Assembly (NCBI RefSeq): GCF_014647215.1
Contig: NZ_BMOT01000007.1
Location: forward strand, 62,001-126,000
Direction: 5' to 3'
Source: Shewanella aestuarii
GTDB taxonomy: Bacteria > Pseudomonadota > Gammaproteobacteria > Enterobacterales > Shewanellaceae
DNA length: 64,000 bases
The translations under genes and the position numbers were made by a program. Below are positions 10,010-19,745 of this stretch, piece by piece (position 1 is the stretch's first letter; each line of letters opens with the position of its first letter). Below the pieces are notes generated by a model that saw nothing but the letters and a program-made list of their open reading frames with translations, was not told the DNA's origin and searched no databases.

Positions 10010-11386
10010 ATGAGTATGTCTGCCAGTGTTAATACCAGTATGTCTGTGCTGATTGTTGATGATGAACCCGGTATGCGTAGTTTTTTAACCAAAGCGATGT
10101 TAAAAAAATTCGCCTTTGTTGAAACCGCATCAACGATTGCTGAAGCAGAGCAGCTTAGAAGCCAAGGGCATTTTGATGTGTTAATTGTCGACATACGATT
10201 ACCCGACCGCTCGGGTATTGAGTGGCATGAAGCGTTAGATGATACTGACCGACAATCCGATATTATTTTCATGACGGGTTACGCAGATATGGATGTTGCG
10301 ATTAAGGCCTTACGCGCTGGCGCATCCGATTTTATTATGAAGCCGTTTCATCTTGAGCAGATGATGACAGCGGTTGACCGGTGTATTGAAAAACGTCTAC
10401 TAAAACGTGAAAATTTTATGCTTAGACGCGAGTTATCACACGGTCAATCGTCAACAATTATCGGCAGCAGTGATGCTATTCATGAAGTTAAACAAGTTAT
10501 TGAACGTGTCGCACCTACCAATGCTGTGGTATTGATTGAGGGTGAATCTGGCACGGGTAAAGAGCTTGTCGCAAGGCAATTACATCAGTTGAGTGGTCGA
10601 ACGGGTCCGTTTGTTCCGGTTAACTGTGGTGCTATTGCGCCAGAACTGCTAGCCAGTGAATTGTTTGGTCACATTGCCGGCTCATTTACTGGCGCTAAAA
10701 CTTCACGGGAAGGGTTATTTAATTTTGCATCTGGTGGCACCATCTTTTTAGATGAGATAGGTGAAATGCCAATGAACATGCAAACGGCCTTACTTAGGGT
10801 GTTGGAGCAGCGAGCTATTCGACCTGTTGGCAGTGAAAAAGAAGTCAATATTGATGTGCGAGTGGTGGCTGCGACGAATCGTTTGCTGGTGGATGAAGTC
10901 GAAAAAGGGCTCTTCCGTCGTGATCTGTATTATCGTTTAAATGTATTGAATATTCTAATCCCACCTTTACGAGCAAGACCTGAAGATGTTGTTGAATTAA
11001 CCCATCATTTTACCGTGCAAATCTCCAAGGATTTAGGCATTAAACCTGTGTTGTGGAGCCATGAAGATCTACAAGTGCTAAAACAACACGAGTGGCCGGG
11101 TAATATTCGTGAATTGAAAAACATGATTGAGCGCTGCATTTTGCTGGGTAAGCCGCCAGCTGAATATTGGAAAAAAACAGCTGTGATAGAAACCATTGAA
11201 AACTATGGTTATCCCCTTGATTGGCCCTTAAAAGCGGTTGAGAAAGAACATGTTACCAAGGTTGTCGATGCTCATGATGGTAACAAATCCGCGGCAGCAC
11301 GGGATTTAGGTGTGTCACGTAAAACGCTCGATAGAAAATATAAAGATTGGCTTGGACAGACTTCTGATGAGCAAGAGGAAGTATAA
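10010..11386 (+). CDS. Sigma-54-dependent response regulator (NtrC family)
   Basis: A 458-aa transcription activator. It has a receiver domain at residues about 10-125 (acidic pocket in IVDDE, phospho-acceptor Asp in LIVDIRLPD, conserved Lys in IMKPF). The AAA+ domain at about 150-385 has Walker A GESGTGKE, the sigma-54 contact loop GSFTGA and Walker B GGTIFLDEIGE. A Fis-type helix-turn-helix follows (about 415-445, GNKSAAARDLGVSRKTLDRK). ATG 10010 is chosen because GGAG precedes it by about 6 bp; a GTG at 9962 is possible. The kinase gene starts 2 bp after the stop. With a sigma-54 promoter directly upstream of divergent tupA, the regulator probably controls tungstate import and cofactor genes. 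Confidence 0.9.
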   Translation: MSMSASVNTSMSVLIVDDEPGMRSFLTKAMLKKFAFVETASTIAEAEQLRSQGHFDVLIVDIRLPDRSGIEWHEALDDTDRQSDIIFMTGYADMDVAIKALRAGASDFIMKPFHLEQMMTAVDRCIEKRLLKRENFMLRRELSHGQSSTIIGSSDAIHEVKQVIERVAPTNAVVLIEGESGTGKELVARQLHQLSGRTGPFVPVNCGAIAPELLASELFGHIAGSFTGAKTSREGLFNFASGGTIFLDEIGEMPMNMQTALLRVLEQRAIRPVGSEKEVNIDVRVVAATNRLLVDEVEKGLFRRDLYYRLNVLNILIPPLRARPEDVVELTHHFTVQISKDLGIKPVLWSHEDLQVLKQHEWPGNIRELKNMIERCILLGKPPAEYWKKTAVIETIENYGYPLDWPLKAVEKEHVTKVVDAHDGNKSAAARDLGVSRKTLDRKYKDWLGQTSDEQEEV

Positions 11387-11388
11387 TC

Positions 11389-13518
11389 GTGTCTTTTTTT
11401 AAGCGAATTTTTAACATCAGCTGGCAGCAAATGCAGGCAAAAGTGCGCTATCGGCTATTGATTTTAACCTTATTACCGATTCTATTAACGCTTGTTAGCT
11501 TGGTTTTTATTACCATCTATTGGAATATTAGTTACACCAGCCAGCAATTATTTATGAAGGTTAAGGCTGATTTAACCGTTGCTGAAAATACCTTAGAGCA
11601 AGTGCAAAATCGTCAAGAGCAGCAATTGGTGCATGTGGCAAATTCATGGGCATTTCAAACCGCTTTTAAACAGCTACTTCAAGATAAAAATAATCAACAG
11701 GCACGAAAAACCATTTCACAGGTTCTTAATCAAACTAAACAACAACTTAGTTTAGATTTTTTACGTGTGGTCAGCGCTGATCAAGTTAATAATGATACTG
11801 ATTTAAGTGCTTTGTTACGAAAAAAAACTAAGTCACCCTCTTCAGGAATGATGGTGTTGTCGCCTAAACGCTTAAAAGAAATCGACTCGCAATTAGCCCA
11901 ATATGCCATCATAGATTTAAAAACAACTCAAAGGGCGCTTGAACCGACAAAAGCGCAGGAGAAACGTGGTTTAGTTAGCCGCAGTGTGTTGCCAATCATT
12001 AACCCAGATTCATCGGTAACTTGGTATCTTGACGGTGGAAACCTGCTCAATAGAGATACTGCAATTGTCGATTACATACGTAATTTGGTATATGACAAAG
12101 GTACGCTACCTGAATTATCTATTGGCACAGTGACGGTGTTTTTAGACAACGTTAGAGTCAGTACCAATGTCCCTATGAATGCTTCTTCTTCACAATACTC
12201 AGATCAAAATCGAGCCCTAGGCACATTAGTGTCAGAAGAGGTAAGGCAGAAAGTGCTATTAGAAGGTCAACCTTGGATAGACAGGGCATTTGTATTTAAC
12301 GATTGGTATATTTCAGCCTATGCCCCTTTACTTGATATCTACGGCAAGCGCATTGGGATGGTTTATACCGGATTTTCTGAAGGCCCCTTTATCAATAACT
12401 ACCTATTAAATATTATCGAGCTTGGCAGTATTTTAATGTTGGTGCTGTTTATTTCGGGGTTATTGGTTTATCGCGGCGCCTACAGTTTATTAAAACCGAT
12501 TGAGCGCATTCATCACGTTGTTAAAGCCGTGCAGTCTGGACGTAATGTACGAATTGGTGAGTTAGGTTTAGACCGTGATAATGAGCTGGCAAACTTGGCA
12601 GAACAATTTGATAGTATGTTGGATTTATTGCAACGCCGTAATCTGCAAATTCAAGCTGCTGCAGAGCAACTTGAAGTCAAAGTCGAACAAAGAACCAAAA
12701 GTCTGCAAGATAAAACTGAAGAGTTACAGCGTAATGTGGCGTTATTGAATGAGACCCGTCAGCAGCTAGTGACCAATGAAAAACTTACCGCTTTAGGTGA
12801 GTTGACCGCAGGTATTGCACATGAGATTAATAATCCTACAGCAGTTATTTTGGGTAACATGGAGTTATTGAAGTTCGAGCTGGGTGATCAAGCAGAGCTG
12901 GTTGCGGAGGAAATTGAACTGGTCATTCAGCAAGTCGGGCGGATCAGCACTATTATTCGCAGTTTATTGCAGTACAGTCGCCCAGGTGAATTTAATGCCC
13001 CGATAGAAATGCATCAAGTGACACCGATAGTCGAAGAGGTGTTAGTGCTGGTGCGTCACTCAATTCAAAAGCAACAAGTCGTGTTAGTCAAAGAACTCAA
13101 TGCAAGCTGTCCTGTTGAGGTGAATCGCCCCCAACTGCAGCAAGTATTGATTAACCTTGTGATAAATGCCGCCCATGCGATAGAAGCCAAAAAAGAGCCT
13201 GATCGGGATCGTATCTGGATCCGAACCCAAGATTGGCTGCAAAACGATGAACCTATAGGGGTAAAAATAGAAGTGGAAGATGAAGGTGTCGGGATCAGTG
13301 CTGAGCAACTGAGCCGTATTTTCGATCCTTTCTATACCACCCGCAAAGATGGTACCGGTTTAGGGCTATCATTAAGTTACGGGATTATTAAGCGCTTAGG
13401 CGGCACGATAGAAGTGAAATCAACCGAAGGCAAGGGTACAGTTTTCACTATTGGTCTGTACTATAAAGCCAAAGATGAGCATACCAACAACCCTTACGAT
13501 GGCTTACATTTTAGTTAA
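11389..13518 (+). CDS. Membrane sensor histidine kinase
   Basis: A 709-aa kinase paired with the preceding regulator. It has a transmembrane helix at about 24-46, a large periplasmic sensor region of roughly 290 residues (cache-like by size and placement), and a second helix at about 342-362. HAMP and a coiled coil follow (about 363-450), then HisKA with the phosphorylated His in GIAHEINNPTA, and an HATPase domain with N, G1 and G2 boxes (LVINAAHAIE, DEGVGIS, GTGLGLSLSYGI). It starts at GTG 11389, 2 bp after the regulator stop, with AGAGGAAG as ribosome binding site. The signal is unknown; because of the divergent tup operon an oxyanion or redox cue is plausible. Confidence 0.92.
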   Translation: MSFFKRIFNISWQQMQAKVRYRLLILTLLPILLTLVSLVFITIYWNISYTSQQLFMKVKADLTVAENTLEQVQNRQEQQLVHVANSWAFQTAFKQLLQDKNNQQARKTISQVLNQTKQQLSLDFLRVVSADQVNNDTDLSALLRKKTKSPSSGMMVLSPKRLKEIDSQLAQYAIIDLKTTQRALEPTKAQEKRGLVSRSVLPIINPDSSVTWYLDGGNLLNRDTAIVDYIRNLVYDKGTLPELSIGTVTVFLDNVRVSTNVPMNASSSQYSDQNRALGTLVSEEVRQKVLLEGQPWIDRAFVFNDWYISAYAPLLDIYGKRIGMVYTGFSEGPFINNYLLNIIELGSILMLVLFISGLLVYRGAYSLLKPIERIHHVVKAVQSGRNVRIGELGLDRDNELANLAEQFDSMLDLLQRRNLQIQAAAEQLEVKVEQRTKSLQDKTEELQRNVALLNETRQQLVTNEKLTALGELTAGIAHEINNPTAVILGNMELLKFELGDQAELVAEEIELVIQQVGRISTIIRSLLQYSRPGEFNAPIEMHQVTPIVEEVLVLVRHSIQKQQVVLVKELNASCPVEVNRPQLQQVLINLVINAAHAIEAKKEPDRDRIWIRTQDWLQNDEPIGVKIEVEDEGVGISAEQLSRIFDPFYTTRKDGTGLGLSLSYGIIKRLGGTIEVKSTEGKGTVFTIGLYYKAKDEHTNNPYDGLHFS

Positions 13519-13536
13519 TTTCGGTCATTTTTAGGC

Positions 13537-13563
13537 AAAAAAAAGCCGGATGATTAATCCGGC
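13537..13563 (-). terminator. ryhB terminator
   Basis: Minus-strand hairpin GCCGGAT / ATCCGGC with a 5-nt loop (13563-13545), followed by eight T residues (13544-13537): a textbook intrinsic terminator and Hfq-binding tail. It lies 27 bp after the convergent kinase gene but lacks a T run in that direction. Confidence 0.9.
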
Positions 13564-13655
13564 CACAAAGAGTGTGTGAGCAATGTCGTGCTTGCGAACT
13601 CAGCGTAAAAATAAAGGTGATGAAGCTTTAAAATTGAAACTGAGCTTTGGAACGC
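13537..13655 (-). ncRNA. ryhB: RyhB iron-stress small RNA
   Basis: RyhB is a Fur-repressed, Hfq-dependent RNA that base-pairs with mRNAs of iron-rich proteins when iron is scarce. On the minus strand 13593-13575 reads AAGCACGACATTGCTCACA, which as I recall it is identical to the pairing core of E. coli RyhB. Upstream are a -35 TTGCAA, a 17-bp spacer overlapped by a Fur box, and a -10 TACTAT. Downstream is a strong hairpin with eight T residues. Ends are estimated: start about 7 nt after the -10, end in the T run, giving about 119 nt. The rest of the RNA differs from the enteric version, as expected outside Enterobacteria. Confidence 0.9.
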
Positions 13656-13661
13656 ACATAA

Positions 13662-13690
13662 ATAGTAATCATTCTCATTATCGTTTGCAA
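13662..13690 (-). promoter_or_regulatory. ryhB promoter with Fur box
   Basis: The minus-strand -35 TTGCAA (13690-13685) and -10 TACTAT (13667-13662) are 17 bp apart. The spacer carries GATAATGAGAATGATTACT (13682-13664), which matches the 19-bp Fur consensus at 15 positions. Fur bound here would block RNA polymerase when iron is plentiful. Confidence 0.85.
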
Positions 13691-13746
13691 GTTTTATTCG
13701 CAATCTTATTTCAGCTTTACATTCTTACTGCATAAAGTCTGCTAGG

Positions 13747-14223
13747 TTATTGGGTTGCAGAAAGATTAAGCTGTTTTTGTAAATGCAGTTTATGCTGACT
13801 AATGTTACTTTGATCCGCTTCAACCGCAGTAATCTGATACTGACGACTGACCAACATATTCAACATGGCATTAAAATGGTTACGAGTTTTGACAGATAAA
13901 GTGACATACCCTTTATGGGCAACCCATTTCTCCTGATATTTCAACATCGATTTAGCTAACCCTAACTGTCGAAAATCCGGTAATACACCACCTAACCAGC
14001 TATAAAACTCAGTGTCGTGTTTGGCATAGCCTAATTTGAATCCAGCGGCTTCGCCTTCAACGTAAGCAATTAAGATTAAGCAGGGAGCTAAGCTTAATCG
14101 CTGTTGGATATCCGCTTGAGTTTGTGGACTGTCTAATTCAGGGATTTGTTGGGTCAATTTGGCAATGAGTTGGCAAACCGTGTCGGTTGCATCGGTAAAT
14201 TCACGAATTGCTAAAGTGTACAT
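13747..14223 (-). CDS. GNAT-family N-acetyltransferase
   Basis: A 158-aa single-domain protein with the GNAT fold pattern. The central strand and acetyl-CoA loop reads LGGVLPDFRQLGLAKSML (about residues 79-96), the R/QxxGxG/A pyrophosphate-binding region, followed by VTLSVKTRNHFNAMLNML. Substrate unknown: GNAT enzymes modify amines on proteins, antibiotics or metabolites. It is a single gene upstream of ryhB on the same strand with its own start, and no operon partner is visible. Confidence 0.85.
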   Translation of the reverse strand: MYTLAIREFTDATDTVCQLIAKLTQQIPELDSPQTQADIQQRLSLAPCLILIAYVEGEAAGFKLGYAKHDTEFYSWLGGVLPDFRQLGLAKSMLKYQEKWVAHKGYVTLSVKTRNHFNAMLNMLVSRQYQITAVEADQSNISQHKLHLQKQLNLSATQ

Positions 14224-14414
14224 CTAAGCGCTCCACAAGCGGTGTTTTAGGTATATAAAGGCCGATATTATAACAGGTCTGTTCAGTTGAGTTTATGATT
14301 AGTTTAAGCCTATAGATGAACGGAAACTCTGCTGAATCTTCAATTGCTTAACTAATCATGGGAGGTAAGACAAATACAGGTGTGGGCTGGATTTCAATTT
14401 TTGGACATAACAAA

Positions 14415-14438
14415 GCGTGATAGCTGCAGCTACCACGC
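14415..14438 (-). terminator. Probable terminator after yhhQ
   Basis: Hairpin with arms GCGTG-TAGCT and AGCTA-CACGC, one mismatch and almost no loop. On the minus strand it is followed by TTTGTTATG, so it would end the leftward yhhQ transcript. The rest of 14224-14524 shows no gene. Confidence 0.55.
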
Positions 14439-14524
14439 GATGTTTGTTCGGTTAATTAAATTCACTCATTTCAATCAAAAGGGACAGGTTAGTTTCAAAA
14501 TATCCCAATGAATGACAAATCATG

Positions 14525-15187
14525 TTATAAAATTCTAACCGAGTGTTGATGAGTGCTAAGCAACTTATCTTGGAGCACTCTTAATAACACCCCGTAAGCA
14601 GGTAAAAATAATCCCAAGCTCACAATCAATTTGAAACCATAGTCTATGGTGGCGATTTCTGGCCAGTGTGCTGCCATAAAGACATCTGTTGAAGCGTAAA
14701 AAGCCACGCTGAAAAAGACCAATGTATCGACAAAATTACCGATTAAGGTCGATGCCGCAGGTGCAATCCACCACGCACGCGCCTTTCTTAATTGAGCAAA
14801 TACGGTAATGTCCATTAACTGTCCGATAAGGTAGGCAATGAAGCTGGCAAAAGCGATGCGAAACACAAAAGTATTGATGTCTAATAAGGCATTTAACTGT
14901 TGAAATTGTCCTTGATGGAACAATACACCAATTAAATACGACACAACTAAAGCGGGTAGCATAGCTTTAAAGATAATCTGCCTAGCAGCTTGTTGACCAA
15001 AAATACGTACAGTGAGATCTGTGGCTAAATACACAAATGGAAAGCTAAATGCTCCCCAGGTAGTGTGATAACCAAATACTTGAAAGGGTAATTGAACCAG
15101 ATAATTACTGGCACAAATAATCAGTATATGAAAGCTGACTAAAAATAGCAGCGCACGACGCGTTTGCGTCTGAGTAAGTTTTAACAT
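14525..15187 (-). CDS. yhhQ: Queuosine precursor transporter YhhQ
   Basis: A 220-aa inner membrane protein with about six transmembrane helices, of the YhhQ/COG1738 family that imports 7-cyano- or 7-aminomethyl-7-deazaguanine (preQ0/preQ1) for queuosine tRNA modification. Family marks are the FPFVYLATDLTVRIFGQQAAR segment (about residues 50-70) and the SFIAYLIGQLMDITVF and LIGNFVDTLVFF helices. Independent support comes from the leader, where a preQ1-I-like riboswitch overlaps its ribosome binding site. It is transcribed alone, with a hairpin about 85 bp past the stop. Confidence 0.92.
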   Translation of the reverse strand: MLKLTQTQTRRALLFLVSFHILIICASNYLVQLPFQVFGYHTTWGAFSFPFVYLATDLTVRIFGQQAARQIIFKAMLPALVVSYLIGVLFHQGQFQQLNALLDINTFVFRIAFASFIAYLIGQLMDITVFAQLRKARAWWIAPAASTLIGNFVDTLVFFSVAFYASTDVFMAAHWPEIATIDYGFKLIVSLGLFLPAYGVLLRVLQDKLLSTHQHSVRIL

Positions 15188-15194
15188 CTTGTGG

Positions 15195-15231
15195 CCTTTT
15201 TATTTGTGGTAGGCGGGGTGAGGGAACCCGC
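15195..15231 (-). promoter_or_regulatory. preQ1-I riboswitch (translational)
   Basis: In the yhhQ leader, GCGGG (15231-15227) pairs with CCCGC (15217-15213). The loop UUCCCUCA is followed by an extra C (15218) in the place of the ligand-pairing cytosine. An A-rich tail (CACAAATAAAAAGG) ends in AGG, which can pair with CCU of the loop to form the H-type pseudoknot. That AAGG is also the ribosome binding site, 7 nt before the yhhQ ATG, so ligand binding would hide it and shut off translation. The size (37 nt) fits class I. Confidence 0.75.
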
Positions 15232-15375
15232 AATTTTATTAGCTTTAAGTATATTGATACTCAAAGTCTGTACAGAGATTTTTTATGATTATATCTTGCT
15301 GATTAATCACCATCACCAGCTAAATGATAGTGGATGCCAACAAGGGGCGGCGATAATAACATCGTCGATAAAAAA

Positions 15376-15400
15376 AGCCCAGCATAAGCTGGGCTGATTT
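15376..15400. terminator. Bidirectional terminator after the RND operon
   Basis: Perfect 8-bp stem AGCCCAGC / GCTGGGCT with an ATAA loop. It is flanked by six A residues (15371-15376) and a short T run, so it can stop the leftward efflux transcript. It lies 20 bp past the pump gene stop. Confidence 0.8.
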
Positions 15401-15419
15401 TTACACAACTTATTAGCGC

Positions 15420-18400
15420 TTAGACATCAGACTTATGTGTTGTTTCAGCTAGTGTATCAGCGGTTTGTTCCACGTCAGCTTTATTCTTCTTGCGGCTAAA
15501 GATACTTTCTACCACCACGAAGAATAATGGAATGAGGAAGATACCTAAGAAGGTTGAGCTCATCATACCGCCAAGTACACCGGTACCAATGGCATTTTTA
15601 CTGCCTGAGCCGACACCGGTACTGATCGCTAATGGTACAACACCAAAGCCAAATGCTAATGAAGTCATTAAGATAGGGCGTAAACGCACTCGCACAGCAT
15701 GTAGCGTGGCTTCGATTAATCCAGCACCTTTATCATAGAAGTCTTTGGCGAATTCTACGATTAAGATGGCATTTTTAGTTGCTAGCCCCACAGTGGTTAA
15801 TAAGCCAACCTGGAAGAATACGTCATTAGGTAAACCTCGACCATTCATAGCAAGCAAGGCCCCAATTACCCCAAGTGGCACAACTAATACTACCGCAAAG
15901 GGTACTGACCAGCTTTCATAAAGCGCGGCAAGAACTAAAAATACTACCAGAATTGATAAGGCATATAATGCTGGTGCTTGGTTGCCAGATAGACGTTCCT
16001 CATATGATAAACCGTTCCATTCAACCCCAAATCCAGGCGGTAATTGCTCAACCATTTTTTCAATAGCCGCCATTGCATCACCGGTACTGTAGCCTGGAAG
16101 TGTAGCGCCTTGAATGTTTACCGCAGGTAACCCGTTAAAGCGCTGTAACTGTGGCGAACCATAGTTCCATGAACCTGTTGCAAAAGCAGAGAAAGGCACC
16201 ATTTCACCGTTAGCATTACGTACATACCAAGTGTCCAAATCACTAGGTTGCATGCGGTATTTTGCATCACCCTGCACGTAAACCTTTTTAACACGGCCTC
16301 GATCAATAAAGTCATTGGCATACGAGCCACCCCATGCAGTCGCTAATACGCTGTTGGCATTATTGATATCTATGCCTAATGCGCGAACTTTTGCATGATC
16401 TATGTGAATTTCGTACATTGGCGCATCTTCTTGGCCGTTAGGGCGGACACCAACTAAGTTAGGGTTTTGAGCCGCCATGCCCAGTAACTGATTACGTGCT
16501 GCAATTAACGCATCATGCCCTTGACCTCCTCGGTCTTGAAGGTACAAATCAAAACCATTGGCTGTGCCCAGCTCAATTACCGCTGGCGGCACGAACGCAA
16601 ATACCATGGCTTCCTTAATTTGCATAAAGTAACCCATCGCGCGTCCAGAAATCGATTTAACATCTTGCCCTGGAGCTTCACGTTCTGCCCAATCTTTTAA
16701 GCCAACAAATGACATACCCATGTTTTGGCCCATACCAGCAAAACTGAATCCCGCGACACTGAAAACAGATTTAACTGTGTCGGCTTCTTGGGTGAGGTAG
16801 TAATCACTGATATTTTCTAGCACTTTAACTGTGCTTTCTTGGGTTGAGTTAGTTGGCAAAATAGCTTGGGTAAACAAAATACCTTGATCTTCATCAGGTA
16901 AGAATGCCGTCGGCATGCGCATGAAAATCCAAGCCGTTGCAATAACTAGCACAAGATAAATGCCCATCATACGGAAACTACGCTTTAAAATTTTTGCTAC
17001 GTTGGCTTCATAACGTGATGTCATGCTGTCAAACATACGGTTAAACCAACCAAAAAAGCCGGTGTTAATGTGTGTATGGCCTTTTGGCAATGGCTTTAAC
17101 ATAGTGGCACAAAGTGCGGGTGTTAAAATCAAAGCGACTAATACTGACAATGCCATTGCTGACACAATCGTAATAGAGAACTGACGGTAAATTACCCCCG
17201 TTGAACCCGACATAAAGGCCATTGGCACGAAGACCGCAGAAAGCGTTAAACCAATACCCACTAGTGCGCCAGTGATTTGATCCATCGACTTTCGCGTTGC
17301 TTCAAGTGGACTTAAGCCTTCTTCAGACATCACACGTTCAACGTTTTCTACCACAACGATAGCATCATCTACCAACAGACCAATTGCCAGTACCATAGCA
17401 AACATGGTTAGCGAATTAATCGAAAAGCCTGTCGCTGATAAAATCGCAAAGGTACCAAGTAATACCACAGGTACCGCAATTGTTGGGATCAGTGTTGCTC
17501 TGAAGTTCTGTAAAAACAGATACATGATCAAGAACACTAATACGATAGCTTCAATTAAGGTGTGGACTACGCCTTCAATCGATTTTTCAACGAAAGGTGT
17601 AGTGTCGTAGGGATAATAAATTTCTAAACCATTAGGGAAATAGGTTTTTAATTCGCCCAAACGCTCACGAATGTTGTTGGCGGTATCCAGTGCGTTAGCT
17701 CCGGTTGCCAGTTTAAATGCTAAGCCCGCAGCAGGCTTACCATTGTAAAATGATTCAACAGCATAGCTTTCAGCGCCAAGTTCAATACGGGCAACATCTT
17801 CAAGATACACGTTAGCACCTGAAGAATCTGACTTTAGGATAATACGTTTGAACTGCTCAGGCGTCTGTAAGCGGCTTTGAGCGGTAACCGTAGCGTTAAG
17901 CTCTTGACCTGCCATTGCAGGAGCGCCGCCAAGCTGACCAGCTGAAACTTGAGCGTTTTGCTCACGAATCGCTGCCATTATGTCGATACTGGTTAAGTTG
18001 TATTGGGTTAATTTTAATGGTTCAAGCCATATACGCATGGCATATTGCGCACCAAATAATTGTATTTCACCCACGCCCGGCACACGGCTCATTGGGTCTT
18101 GAATGTTTGCGGCAACATAATCTGAAATATCGTTTTTCGCTAGCGATCCATCTTCAGATACAAATGCAGCAACCATTAAAAATCCCGCACTGGATTTGTT
18201 AACGTCAACACCCTGCGACTGCACTTCTTGAGGCAATAAGGTCATTGCCGCTTGCAGTTTGTTTTGCACTTGCACTTGGGCAATATCGGGATCAGCTTCG
18301 GCGTTAAAAGTTAACGTCACAGTGGCGTTACCAAAACTGTCGCTGCTTGATGAAATATAACGCAGATGGTCAATACCCGTCATTCGTTGCTCAATCACCT

Positions 18401-18587
18401 GAGTCACTGTGTCTTCCATGGTTTTGGCCGATGCACCAGGGTAAAACGCAGTAATGACTACGGTTGGTGGTGCGATACTTGGGTATTGCGCTACTGGGAG
18501 GCCTTTAATGGCCAATATTCCAGCTAACATGATAAGTATTGAGATCACCCATGCAAAAATAGGGCGATCGATAAAAAAGCGAGCCAT
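15420..18587 (-). CDS. RND multidrug efflux pump, AcrB/MexB type
   Basis: A 1055-aa inner membrane proton/drug antiporter of the hydrophobe/amphiphile efflux (HAE1) family. It begins with the classic [14 protein letters not shown] and has the proton-relay Asp pair in [17 protein letters not shown] (near residue 408) and the essential Lys in [17 protein letters not shown] (near 940). Two large periplasmic loops sit between helices 1-2 and 7-8. The length is typical. Its adaptor gene ends 9 bp upstream. No outer membrane channel gene is next to it, so it probably uses a TolC encoded elsewhere. Substrates cannot be read from sequence. Confidence 0.95.
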   Translation of the reverse strand: MARFFIDRPIFAWVISILIMLAGILAIKGLPVAQYPSIAPPTVVITAFYPGASAKTMEDTVTQVIEQRMTGIDHLRYISSSSDSFGNATVTLTFNAEADPDIAQVQVQNKLQAAMTLLPQEVQSQGVDVNKSSAGFLMVAAFVSEDGSLAKNDISDYVAANIQDPMSRVPGVGEIQLFGAQYAMRIWLEPLKLTQYNLTSIDIMAAIREQNAQVSAGQLGGAPAMAGQELNATVTAQSRLQTPEQFKRIILKSDSSGANVYLEDVARIELGAESYAVESFYNGKPAAGLAFKLATGANALDTANNIRERLGELKTYFPNGLEIYYPYDTTPFVEKSIEGVVHTLIEAIVLVFLIMYLFLQNFRATLIPTIAVPVVLLGTFAILSATGFSINSLTMFAMVLAIGLLVDDAIVVVENVERVMSEEGLSPLEATRKSMDQITGALVGIGLTLSAVFVPMAFMSGSTGVIYRQFSITIVSAMALSVLVALILTPALCATMLKPLPKGHTHINTGFFGWFNRMFDSMTSRYEANVAKILKRSFRMMGIYLVLVIATAWIFMRMPTAFLPDEDQGILFTQAILPTNSTQESTVKVLENISDYYLTQEADTVKSVFSVAGFSFAGMGQNMGMSFVGLKDWAEREAPGQDVKSISGRAMGYFMQIKEAMVFAFVPPAVIELGTANGFDLYLQDRGGQGHDALIAARNQLLGMAAQNPNLVGVRPNGQEDAPMYEIHIDHAKVRALGIDINNANSVLATAWGGSYANDFIDRGRVKKVYVQGDAKYRMQPSDLDTWYVRNANGEMVPFSAFATGSWNYGSPQLQRFNGLPAVNIQGATLPGYSTGDAMAAIEKMVEQLPPGFGVEWNGLSYEERLSGNQAPALYALSILVVFLVLAALYESWSVPFAVVLVVPLGVIGALLAMNGRGLPNDVFFQVGLLTTVGLATKNAILIVEFAKDFYDKGAGLIEATLHAVRVRLRPILMTSLAFGFGVVPLAISTGVGSGSKNAIGTGVLGGMMSSTFLGIFLIPLFFVVVESIFSRKKNKADVEQTADTLAETTHKSDV

Positions 18588-18596
18588 AGTCTTGTC

Positions 18597-19745
18597 CTAT
18601 TTTTGTGGAGTGTCTTCAGTTAATACTTGTGGAGCAACTTTAGCGCCAGGACGAATTTTTTGTAACCCTTCAACAATTAACTTATCACCAGGTGTTAGTC
18701 CATCTACGATACGCCAGTTGTTATTAATTACTTCAGCTGTGGTAACAATCCGCACTTCAACGTTGTTATCTTGATTGACCACCATCGCCATGGCCTGTCC
18801 TTTTGTATTACGAGTTATAGCGCGTTGCGGCACTAATATCGCTTGTGGATCTTTACCTGTATCTAGGCGAGCACGCACATACATGCCAGGTAATAGCACA
18901 CCGTCAGGATTTGGGAACTCTGCACGCAATGTCACTGAACCCGTGGTTTCATCAACGCTGACTTCAGCAAATTGCATAGTGCCCTGCTGATCGTAAGTAG
19001 AACCATCTTCTAAAATAAGCGTAACGGCGGCATTGTCACTTTTAAGCAATTTACCGGCTTTAAGCTTACTTTTTAGGCGTAATAATTGCGCGCTAGACTG
19101 TGCGATATCAACATTAATAGGGTCTAGCTGTTGAATGGTGGCTAACGTATTACTTTGATTGGCAGTCACTAAAGCGCCCGCAGTAACAGATGATTTACCG
19201 ATGCGGCCAGAAATTGGCGCCTTTACTTCGGTGTATTCAAGATTGATTTTTGCAGTATTGATTGCCGCTTCTGCGACCGTCACTGAGGCTAGGGCTTCTT
19301 TATAAGCCGCTTTGGCTTCATCAAAATCCTGTACGCTGACAGCATTAGTTTTTACTAAGGTTTGATAACGAGCCGCTTTGGCTTTTGCTGATTCTAAGGC
19401 GGCGTTAGCACGCGCTAAATCGGCTTCGGCGCTGACTAAAGCTGCTTTGTAGGTGGCCGAATCAATCTGATAAAGAGACTGACCTTTAGTCACTTCTTTA
19501 CCTTCAACAAACCCGCGTTCAGTGATAATACCTGAGACTTGAGGACGAACTTCTGCTTCAAGAAACGATTTGCTACGACCAGGTAATTCAACTTGAATAG
19601 CTTGCGATTGGGCTTCTACAATCATGACACCAACCGGAGTAGGTGGGCGCTCTTGTTGAGCTTGCGCTCCATCGTCTTGTTTGCCACAGGCTGTTAACCA
19701 CAAAGACGCAGTAATGACTGCGGCAATTTTCAATGCTTTGTGCAT
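18597..19745 (-). CDS. RND efflux periplasmic adaptor, AcrA/MexA type
   Basis: A 382-aa membrane fusion lipoprotein linking the pump to an outer membrane channel. The signal peptide ends in the lipobox LTAC (Cys near residue 20). A lipoyl half-motif VRPQVSGIITERGFVEGKEV (about 67-86) follows, then an alpha-hairpin rich in A and E (about 100-165), the second lipoyl half (KAPISGRIGKSSVT), and beta-barrel and membrane-proximal domains. TAGGAG precedes the ATG. It is the first gene of a two-gene operon with the pump and lies almost 700 bp from the divergent TetR gene. Confidence 0.94.
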   Translation of the reverse strand: MHKALKIAAVITASLWLTACGKQDDGAQAQQERPPTPVGVMIVEAQSQAIQVELPGRSKSFLEAEVRPQVSGIITERGFVEGKEVTKGQSLYQIDSATYKAALVSAEADLARANAALESAKAKAARYQTLVKTNAVSVQDFDEAKAAYKEALASVTVAEAAINTAKINLEYTEVKAPISGRIGKSSVTAGALVTANQSNTLATIQQLDPINVDIAQSSAQLLRLKSKLKAGKLLKSDNAAVTLILEDGSTYDQQGTMQFAEVSVDETTGSVTLRAEFPNPDGVLLPGMYVRARLDTGKDPQAILVPQRAITRNTKGQAMAMVVNQDNNVEVRIVTTAEVINNNWRIVDGLTPGDKLIVEGLQKIRPGAKVAPQVLTEDTPQK

